A stretch of 64,000 nt of DNA from Streptomyces sp. NL15-2K. GTDB lineage: Bacteria; Actinomycetota; Actinomycetes; Streptomycetales; Streptomycetaceae. Below are positions 58,095 to 64,000 of the stretch, one piece after another (within the stretch, counting starts at the first letter, position 1; each line of letters begins with the position of its first letter). Where the stretch lies: the NCBI RefSeq assembly GCF_030551255.1, contig NZ_CP130630.1, positions 7,421,501 through 7,485,500 on the forward strand, written 5' to 3'. A program made the position numbers and the translations under genes. The notes below the pieces were generated by a model. It saw only the letters and a list, made by a program, of their open reading frames with translations, did not search any database and was not told where the DNA came from.

Positions 58095-58991
58095 TCACTT
58101 GAGCGCTCCCGCCGAAAGACCGCTGATGATGTGGCGCTGTGCGATCGCGTAGAAGACGACGATCGGCAGCACCGCGATGAGCGAGGCGGCGAGCAGGATC
58201 TGTTGTTGCGGGGACTCCGCCGAGACGAAGTTGGTGAGCCCGCGTTGCACGGGCATCAGCGAGCTGTCGCTGAACAGCACCAGTCCCATGAGGTACTCGT
58301 TCCAGACCCCCATGGCCTGGATGACGGCCACCGCGACCAGGCCGGGCCGGGCCAGCGGGAGGATGATCCGCCAGAAGGTGCCGAGCAGGGAGGCACCGTC
58401 GATGGCGGCGGCTTCCTCCAGTTCCTTGGGCTGGCTGGCGAAGAACCCGCGCATGATCAGGATGGAGATCGGCAGCCCGCCGGCGATGAGTACGAGGATG
58501 TAGCCGATGCGGGTGTTGGCGAGCCCGAGCGTGATCAGCAGCTTGTACTGGGCGATGAACGAGGCCGGCAGAGGAATGATCATGATGACGAGGATGGCGC
58601 CCACCACGGCACCTCGTCCGGGGAACTCGATGCGGGCCAGGGCGTACCCGGCCATGCTCGCGATGACCAGGATCCCGACGACCGAGGCCGCGGTGTAGAG
58701 CAGGCTGTTGGGCAGGTACTGGCTGAAGCCGCCCTCGTTCCACGCGGTGGCGAAGTTGCCCCATTCGAAGGGGCGAGGGATGGGGTCGGTTCCCTTGTAC
58801 AGCTGCTCGGCGCTCTGCAGGGATCCGCTCAGTATCCACAGCACCGGCACCAGTGCTTCCAGTGCTCCGGCGATCAGCAGGGCGTACAGGGCCATGCGTG
58901 GTCCGCGCAGGCGGACGCCACGGCGTCGTGCACTGGGCGTCGGCACCGGCGGCGTCTTGGTTCCCCGTGCCGTGTCGACAAGCGTGTTCAC
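58095..58991 (-). CDS. Carbohydrate ABC transporter permease (MalG-type)
   Basis: 298 residues from a GTG just after the upstream permease stop, with AAGGGAAG upstream. Six membrane segments are predicted, and the EAA loop reads EEAAAIDGASLLGTFWRIILPLARPGL, which docks the shared ATPase. The N-terminal 30 residues are a Thr/Pro/Arg-rich cytoplasmic tail. It pairs with the MalF-type permease and the lipoprotein binding protein. No ATPase gene is present, as usual in Streptomyces, where MsiK energises many sugar importers. Confidence 0.93.
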   Translation of the reverse strand: MNTLVDTARGTKTPPVPTPSARRRGVRLRGPRMALYALLIAGALEALVPVLWILSGSLQSAEQLYKGTDPIPRPFEWGNFATAWNEGGFSQYLPNSLLYTAASVVGILVIASMAGYALARIEFPGRGAVVGAILVIMIIPLPASFIAQYKLLITLGLANTRIGYILVLIAGGLPISILIMRGFFASQPKELEEAAAIDGASLLGTFWRIILPLARPGLVAVAVIQAMGVWNEYLMGLVLFSDSSLMPVQRGLTNFVSAESPQQQILLAASLIAVLPIVVFYAIAQRHIISGLSAGALK

Positions 58992-58993
58992 CG

Positions 58994-59899
58994 TCAACTT
59001 CCCTTCTCCGCCCGCGAGTCCGTGCTTCCACCGAGCCTGCGAGAGACCCACAGCTGGACGCAGGCGAGGACGATCAGGCACACCCCGAAGATGACCGACA
59101 TCGCGGCCGCGCGACCGTACTCGCTGAACTGGAAGGCCTGTTGGTAGATGTCGAGAGTGGGGACCTCGGTATGACCGGCGGGGCCCCCGTTGGTCAGCAC
59201 CTGGACGGTGCCGAAGATCTGCAGGCCGCTCAGCAGGGTCAGCACGCTGACGATGCCGGTGACATGGGACATCCCGGGCCAGGTGACATAGCGGAACTGG
59301 GCCCAGCCGCCGGCCCCGTCCAGCGACGCGGCCTCGTACAGCTCCTGGGGCACGTCCTGCCGGCCGGCGAGGAAGAGGATGAAGCCGAAGCCCCAGTGGT
59401 ACCAGACGAACACGACGGCGACCGCGATCAGGGCCGTCTTGGGGTCACCCAGCCAGTTGTGCTGGAGACCGTCGAGTCCGACCGCCTTCAGCGCCTGATT
59501 GACGACCCCGATCTTCGGGTCGAGGAACCACGCGAACATCACGCCCACCACCACCGTGGAGAACACCCCGGGCAGGTAGTAGACGGTGCGGAAGAACGCC
59601 GCCCCGCGGCGGGCGCGGTGCACGGCCAGCGCCATGACTATCGACACCGCGTTGGCGACGAACAGACCCACGACGCCGAAGACGACGGCGTTCTTCATCG
59701 AGCCCCAGAACTCGGTGTCGTGCATGACGAAGCGGTAGTTGGCGAGCCCGACGTAGGGCGCGTCCAGACTCACCCCGTCCCAGGACTGGAAGCTCAGCAG
59801 GATGCCCTGAACGAAAGGGACGACCGTGAACATGGCGATCATGGCCAGCGCCGGCGCCAGGAAGACACCGGCGGCCAGCATCCGAGAGCGGCGCCTCAC
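58994..59899 (-). CDS. Carbohydrate ABC transporter permease (MalF-type)
   Basis: 301 residues. The GTG start overlaps the stop of the binding protein. Six membrane segments, the first at 8-30, and the EAA loop LYEAASLDGAGGWAQFRYVTWPGM. It forms the membrane channel together with the MalG-type partner encoded just downstream. Confidence 0.93.
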   Translation of the reverse strand: MRRRSRMLAAGVFLAPALAMIAMFTVVPFVQGILLSFQSWDGVSLDAPYVGLANYRFVMHDTEFWGSMKNAVVFGVVGLFVANAVSIVMALAVHRARRGAAFFRTVYYLPGVFSTVVVGVMFAWFLDPKIGVVNQALKAVGLDGLQHNWLGDPKTALIAVAVVFVWYHWGFGFILFLAGRQDVPQELYEAASLDGAGGWAQFRYVTWPGMSHVTGIVSVLTLLSGLQIFGTVQVLTNGGPAGHTEVPTLDIYQQAFQFSEYGRAAAMSVIFGVCLIVLACVQLWVSRRLGGSTDSRAEKGS

Positions 59900-61230
59900 T
59901 ACGCGCTCCGCTGCGCCGCGTCGAGGTCACCGAGGACCTGGTCGACCGTGCGCTCCTTGAGCACGATGGCCTGGGCGCCCTTCTGCAGGGCGGTGACGAC
60001 CTGCACTTTCATCTGGTTCTGTACGAGTTGGACCTCGGAGATCTTCGCGGCGATACCCGCCAGTTGCTGCGGAATGTTCTTCTCGGGCACCGCGCGCGCG
60101 GAGGGGATGAGCGGAACCTTCTCGGCGAAGACCTGCTGCTGGCCCGGCTCGGTCAGCCACTGGACGAACTTGAGGGCCTTGGCCGCGTTCTTGCTCCTGG
60201 GGTTGATCGCGGCTCCCTTGGCCGAACCGCCCACCAGGCGCGGCGTCTGCGTGCCGTCGTCGGCCTCGGGGACCGCCAGAGAGCGGAAGTCCGTGAAGTC
60301 CGGGGCGGTCGCGCGGGCCACGCCGACGGCGGAGGTGCCGTCGAAGATGGCCGCGACGCCCTGGGTGTTGAAGAAGGCCTTCTCCACGTTCGGGTTGTCG
60401 CTGTTGCCGGACGGGAGTGAGCCTGTGGAGATCACACCGGCATCCCGGAGGTCGACCAGGAGCTGGAAGGTCTTGCGCCAGCCCTCACTCTTCCAGCTGG
60501 ACTCGCCGGTGAAGGTGGCGTTCAGCTCCTCGTCGGTGAAGTAGTTGGAGGCGTACGACTGGACCAGTTGGTTCGACAGGCTGGCCGCGAACCAGAAGGG
60601 GTCCTTCCCGGACTTCTTGATCTTCACCAGCTGGTCGATGAACTCGCTCATGGTGGCGGCCGGCTTGTCCGGGTCGAGACCGGCGGCCTTGAACATCGCC
60701 GCGTTGACGAAGATCCCCAGGGCCGGGGCCTCCCAGTGGGCGCTGTAGATGCCCGGCTTCACGCCCTGCGTATTGTCCGCCGCGAACGTCGACGCCTTGA
60801 TCGTGGCGGGCCGGAAGGTGTCCCCCCAGCTGCCCTTCATCCGGTCGCTCAGGTCCATGGCCCAACCGGCCTTGTAGTAGGGCGCCATGGAGAAGGAGTC
60901 CATCGCCGAGAAGATGTCCGGCATGTCGCGGGACTGGGAGCTCGACTGGAGCTTGGTCAGGAAGTCGGCCGGTCCGACGTCGTCGATCTTGATCTTCACG
61001 CCGGTCTGCTGCGTGTACTTCCGCGCCAGCTGTCCGAGCGCCGCCGCCTGTCCGCGGGACTGGTTCATGAACACGATCTCGGAGCTGCTTCCCGTACTGG
61101 CCCCGCCCGACCCGCAGGCGGCCAGCGTGGTGGCGGCCAGCCCGCCGCCGACGGCGCCGAGGAATCCGCGCCGGGACAGGAATGTGGCGGCGGTCGGCGA
61201 AGCCGCCTCCGCGGTGTGGTCTCGCCTCAT
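59899..61230 (-). CDS. Sugar-binding lipoprotein of ABC transporter (Tat-exported)
   Basis: 443 residues from an ATG with GGAGGAGG upstream. The signal combines a twin-arginine motif (RR at 20-21 in SRRGFLG) with a lipobox ending L-A-A-C39, so it is exported folded and lipidated. The mature part is a family 1 extracellular solute-binding protein (EIVFMNQSRGQ, KYTQQTGVKIKIDD, GTSAVGVARA, AKALKFVQWLTEPGQQQVFAE). It captures an oligosaccharide for the two permeases encoded downstream. It is the first gene of the minus-strand operon and diverges from the LacI regulator. Confidence 0.93.
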   Translation of the reverse strand: MRRDHTAEAASPTAATFLSRRGFLGAVGGGLAATTLAACGSGGASTGSSSEIVFMNQSRGQAAALGQLARKYTQQTGVKIKIDDVGPADFLTKLQSSSQSRDMPDIFSAMDSFSMAPYYKAGWAMDLSDRMKGSWGDTFRPATIKASTFAADNTQGVKPGIYSAHWEAPALGIFVNAAMFKAAGLDPDKPAATMSEFIDQLVKIKKSGKDPFWFAASLSNQLVQSYASNYFTDEELNATFTGESSWKSEGWRKTFQLLVDLRDAGVISTGSLPSGNSDNPNVEKAFFNTQGVAAIFDGTSAVGVARATAPDFTDFRSLAVPEADDGTQTPRLVGGSAKGAAINPRSKNAAKALKFVQWLTEPGQQQVFAEKVPLIPSARAVPEKNIPQQLAGIAAKISEVQLVQNQMKVQVVTALQKGAQAIVLKERTVDQVLGDLDAAQRSA

Positions 61231-61421
61231 CGCGAGTCCTCCTCCATGGGTCGGTGACGATGATGTCGGGGCGCCGGATGATCGAGGCCGGCGGGATCTG
61301 CAGGTCCTTGAGCAGGGCGACCTGGCCAGAGGGCGGGCTGCTGCTGCAGAGGAAGACCGGGGCGGGTGCCAGGTGCTCACCGTGCTGCCCAGGTTCGAAT
61401 GGGGTCGCGTCAGTCGGAAGT

Positions 61422-61437
61422 GCTACGAAAATTTGTG
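61422..61437. promoter_or_regulatory. Candidate LacI operator, site 1
   Basis: GCTACGAAAATTTGTG shares its first ten bases with the stronger site at 61571 and has a partial mirror half (AAAATTTG). Its position, about 200 bases upstream of the binding-protein start, fits a promoter-proximal site only if the operon has a long leader. Confidence 0.35.
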
Positions 61438-61570
61438 ACCCAGCAGCTCGAAATTGCTTTCCGTGAAGTCTGCTGACCGAGAACGCTAAGCACGTCGATG
61501 ACCTTCGTCAACCCCTTGTGTCGACCTTGTTTCGACTGCGCTTTCCCACCTGAAGAGCTCGAAAGGGCTA

Positions 61571-61584
61571 CGAAAAATATTTCG
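61571..61584. promoter_or_regulatory. Candidate LacI operator, site 2
   Basis: CGAAAAATATTTCG has palindromic arms CGAAA and TTTCG around a four-base centre, preceded by GGGCTA. It lies 59-72 bases upstream of the lacI-type start, a usual place for autoregulation. The AT-rich core stands out in GC-rich DNA. Confidence 0.5.
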
Positions 61585-61642
61585 GTGCTAGTGTGTCCGG
61601 GACGAGGAACGCTCAGACCGGCACTGTCACCAAAGGGGACCC

Positions 61643-62716
61643 ATGGCATCCGTTTCCAACCGTGTGACATTGGCGCAGATCGCCGAGTACGCCGGCGTCT
61701 CGGTCGCCACCGTCTCCAAGGTCGTCAACGGGCGCCCTGATGTCGCCCAGCAGACCCGTGACGCGGTGCTGGAGCTGATGCGTCAGCACAACTACGGCGG
61801 GAACCGGGATGACCTGCGCTCACACCCCACCGTCGAACTGTTCTTCGGCTTCGAGGAGTTGAGCATCTACTGCACCGCCATGGTCCAGGCCGTGGTGGAT
61901 GCCGGGGTCCGTGAAAGCGTCGGCGTGGTGGTCAGCAGACGGGGCGATCGTGATCCGGCTGCCGACCCCGCCGGGTGGGCGCACAATCTGGCCGCCGCCG
62001 GCCGGCGCGCGGTCATCGCCGTCACCGCCAACACCTTGTCCCCTCCGATGGTCGAAGCCCTGAGCCGGGTTCGCCTGCCGCTCGTGCTGCTCGACCCGGA
62101 GGTGCCCGACCCTTCGATCGTCAGTGTCGGTTCGACCTACTTCGCCGGCGGCCGTGCCGCCACCACGCATCTGCTTTCCCTCGGCCACCGCCGCATCGCC
62201 TACCTCGGCGGCAAGGAGGACGCCAGCTCCAACCAGGCCCGACTGCACGGATTTCGCAGCGCCATGGAGGCCGCCGGCGTACCCGTACTGGGCGAACTGG
62301 TCCGGCACGCCGGCAGTTTCCACACCGCGGAGGGCGTCGAGCACGGCAAGCGGCTGCTGGCCGCGGACCCCGCGCCCACCGCGGTGTTCGCCGCCTGCGA
62401 CGAGCTGGCCGCCGGGGTCATCGAGGCCGCCCGGCTGCGTGGCCTGCGTGTCCCGGAGGACCTCAGCGTCGTCGGCTTCGACGACACGCCGCTGGCCCGG
62501 GTCACCTCGCCGCCGCTCAGCACCGTCCACCAACCCATCAACGAGATGGGTGCCGTTGCCCTGCGGACCGCTCTTCGTCTGGCTTCCGCGGCGGAGATCG
62601 ATTCCCACCACGTCGAGCTGGCCACGAGGCTGGTGGTCCGGGACTCGACCGGACCGGTCCCCGCCGATACCGACCCCGATGGCGCCGCGCAGACCGAAAC
62701 CCGTGTCGCCTTCTGA
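61643..62716 (+). CDS. LacI-family transcriptional regulator
   Basis: 357 residues. The N-terminal helix-turn-helix is VTLAQIAEYAGVSVATVSKVVNG, followed by the hinge helix and a periplasmic-binding-protein-type ligand domain (about 62-340) with VGSTYFAGGRAATTHLLSLGHRRIAYLGG and LSVVGFDDTPLARVTSPPLSTV. It is the likely repressor of the divergent transporter and glycosidase operon and of the GH78 gene that follows it. The ATG is supported by AAGGGGA upstream. The inducer is probably an imported sugar. Confidence 0.93.
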   Translation: MASVSNRVTLAQIAEYAGVSVATVSKVVNGRPDVAQQTRDAVLELMRQHNYGGNRDDLRSHPTVELFFGFEELSIYCTAMVQAVVDAGVRESVGVVVSRRGDRDPAADPAGWAHNLAAAGRRAVIAVTANTLSPPMVEALSRVRLPLVLLDPEVPDPSIVSVGSTYFAGGRAATTHLLSLGHRRIAYLGGKEDASSNQARLHGFRSAMEAAGVPVLGELVRHAGSFHTAEGVEHGKRLLAADPAPTAVFAACDELAAGVIEAARLRGLRVPEDLSVVGFDDTPLARVTSPPLSTVHQPINEMGAVALRTALRLASAAEIDSHHVELATRLVVRDSTGPVPADTDPDGAAQTETRVAF

Positions 62717-62872
62717 CCCCATACGGCACGCACGCCCGAACGTCCGGGACGCGGCGGAAGGCGACCCCGCCTGCCGCACGCCCTCGCGGGCCCAGAGCGC
62801 CCCGCGCACGCTCGTCCGGCACCGGCAGTGAACAACCGACTGACCCACATGGAATGGGAGGCGATGGCGGCT

Positions 62873-64000
62873 ATGGCCATGCTCGCTCCGTACGACCTCA
62901 CGATCGACTTCGGTGGCGACCAGTTCCCGGTCTCCGGAAGCCGCCCGCGACTGTCGTGGAAGCCCCCCGGGGGCATACCGGCGTATGCCGGCCACGAGCT
63001 GGAGATCCACGTCGACGGGCGTTCGCCGCAGACGGAGCACGTCGGCGACCACCTGTTCGTCGACTGGCCGGCCCGCCCGCTGGGCAGTGGTGAGCGCGTG
63101 CGGTGGCGCGTCCGAACGCACGCGGAGGCGGAGATCTCGCAGTGGAGCGCCTGGCACGCTTTCGAGGCCGGGCTCCTCGACGAGGACTGGACGGCACACT
63201 GGATCACGCCCGCGGACGATCCTCAGGACGCGCGCCGCCGGCCCGGGACCCGCCCCACGCACGTCCTGCGCTCCACCTTCACCACCGCCGAGGTGGTCCG
63301 CGCCCGCCTGTACTCCACGGCCCTGGGCGTGTACGAGGCGTTCGTCAACGGCGAGCGCGCGGGCACCGTCGAACTCGCGCCCGGCTCGACCTCGTACGAC
63401 CGCACGCTGTACGCCCAGGCCGCCGACGTCACCGCGTCCGTCCGCCCCGGCGTCAACACCGTTGAGATCGTGCTGTCCGACGGCTGGTACCGCGGCCAGG
63501 TCGGCGCCTTCCGCAAACCGGCAGGCTGGGGGGAACTCCTCGCTGCCCGGCTTGAGTTGCATCTGGAGTACGCCGACGGGTCGCGCCGGGTCGTCCGCAC
63601 CGACGAGCACTGGACCTCCGCCCGGGGCCCCGTCACCCGCGCCGACCTGAGGGACGGCCAGATCACCGACTTCCTCGCCCCTCGAGGCCCTGAGCGGCCC
63701 GTACTCGTCGACGCCGTCACCGCGCCCGCGGTCGACTGGTCCCCGGCCCCGCCCGTGCGCCGCGTCGAGGACCGCCCCGTCGTCTCGCTCACCCGCCTGC
63801 CGGACGGCGCCTGGATCGCCGACTTCGGCCAGAACGCCTCCGGCTGGCTCGTCCTCACCGACCTCGGCCCGGCCGGTACCCGGACCGTGATCGACCATGG
63901 CGAGCACCTCGATCCCGCCACCGGAGATCTGACCACCTCCCACCTGGACATCCAGCGCCCCGGCGATCCGGTGACCGTCTTCGTCCAGCACGACGAGGTC
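62873..64000 (+). CDS. Alpha-L-rhamnosidase, glycoside hydrolase family 78 (partial)
   Basis: 376 residues are visible and the gene continues past the window. The beginning PYDLTIDFGGDQFPVSGSRPRLSW is the fibronectin-like lead of GH78 enzymes. LDEDWTAHWITP, then ARLYSTALGVYEAFVNGERAG, LAPGSTSYDRTLYAQAADVT and LSDGWYRGQVG form the N-terminal carbohydrate-binding-like domain. The later ADFGQNASGWLVL marks the next domain. The catalytic (alpha/alpha)6 barrel lies beyond 64000. I chose the ATG at 62873 because GGGAGG is 11 bases upstream; ATG 62879 and GTG 62828 are alternatives. It suggests that the imported substrate contains rhamnose. Confidence 0.88.
   Translation, partial: MAMLAPYDLTIDFGGDQFPVSGSRPRLSWKPPGGIPAYAGHELEIHVDGRSPQTEHVGDHLFVDWPARPLGSGERVRWRVRTHAEAEISQWSAWHAFEAGLLDEDWTAHWITPADDPQDARRRPGTRPTHVLRSTFTTAEVVRARLYSTALGVYEAFVNGERAGTVELAPGSTSYDRTLYAQAADVTASVRPGVNTVEIVLSDGWYRGQVGAFRKPAGWGELLAARLELHLEYADGSRRVVRTDEHWTSARGPVTRADLRDGQITDFLAPRGPERPVLVDAVTAPAVDWSPAPPVRRVEDRPVVSLTRLPDGAWIADFGQNASGWLVLTDLGPAGTRTVIDHGEHLDPATGDLTTSHLDIQRPGDPVTVFVQHDEV

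Larger units (their letters stand above)
61231..61642. other. Divergent control region of the sugar locus
   Basis: This 410-base gap separates the binding-protein gene and the lacI-type gene. The part nearest the binding protein (61240-61415) is GC-rich; on the minus strand it has an open tail-like frame (SIIRRPDIIVTDPW) that may be a relic of a lost gene. The part from 61415 to 61600 is AT-richer and carries two related motifs annotated below. Confidence 0.6.

Noticed and set aside
55490..58102. An 870-codon plus-strand frame opposite the GH5/GH42 genes
   Set aside because: Shadow frame: no motif, and the minus-strand genes have clear catalytic residues and ribosome sites.
61240..61415. Open minus frame upstream of the binding-protein gene as a real gene
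   Set aside because: It overlaps the ribosome site of the binding-protein gene and lacks a plausible start or domain; at most a relic.

Overview
The window is chromosomal DNA of a high-GC actinomycete, almost certainly a Streptomyces. The codon pattern is strongly GC3-biased, many starts are GTG, and the genes are typical of the group: a WhiB-type regulator, a SpoIIE/RsbU-type phosphatase with an anti-sigma kinase domain, a polyphosphate glucokinase, a DUF1707 protein, an ECF sigma/zinc anti-sigma pair and a multidomain polyketide synthase. From memory, the order PBP, SpoIIE phosphatase, DUF402, fumC, class I fumarase, wbl, glpX, xseB/xseA, ispH follows the conserved Streptomyces core (SCO5039-SCO506x region of S. 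coelicolor); I could not check this.

Layout. (1) 1-26.8 kb is mostly housekeeping core: a class A penicillin-binding protein, stress and sigma regulation, both fumarase classes, glpX, exonuclease VII, ispH, ppgK and ychF. An accessory insert at 2.5-7.8 kb separates the PBP from the SpoIIE phosphatase. It holds a small secreted protein, a frameshifted PASTA lipoprotein, an IS1380-like scrap, a DUF1906 glycoside-hydrolase-like protein, a small membrane protein and a Tat-exported M15-like pseudo-peptidase. (2) 26.8-27.5 kb is a junction with a truncated ORF and an IS256-type transposase relic. (3) 27.5-46.1 kb is a compact biosynthetic locus. One 4031-residue megasynthase reads formyltransferase - half condensation domain - adenylation domain interrupted by a methyltransferase - carrier - KS - AT - DH - ER - KR - ACP - terminal reductase. 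It is followed by an unrecognised 435-aa protein (possible Fe/2OG-oxygenase fold), an MFS exporter, a thiolase, a SCO6745/SalK-like protein and a CPA2 antiporter. The adenylation pocket reads as glycine-specific and the AT as malonyl-specific. The simplest product is therefore an N-formyl-N-methylglycine starter extended once, fully reduced and released as an aldehyde. (4) 46.1-53 kb is a gene graveyard: an ABC ATPase joined to an ISKra4 transposase piece, a decayed chromate-resistance operon, and pieces of a histidine kinase, a LuxR regulator, a DUF418 protein and a coiled-coil protein. Intact ECF sigma, anti-sigma and cupredoxin genes sit among them. (5) 53-54.1 kb holds a SAM methyltransferase bracketed by inverted copies of a coiled-coil gene fragment. 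(6) 54.1-64 kb is a sugar-utilisation locus: GH5, GH42, two ABC permeases, a Tat-lipoprotein solute-binding protein, a divergent LacI regulator and the start of a GH78 alpha-L-rhamnosidase that runs off the window.

How the genes work together. In the biosynthetic locus the megasynthase should build and release an aldehyde, the small enzymes may supply precursors or tailor it, and the MFS protein and antiporter may export it. In the sugar locus the LacI protein probably represses the divergent transport and hydrolase operon through AT-rich palindromic sites between 61.42 and 61.58 kb; the glycosidases would trim an oligosaccharide containing galactose, rhamnose or glucose units. Starts, domain limits and substrate predictions were read by eye, with no database search.
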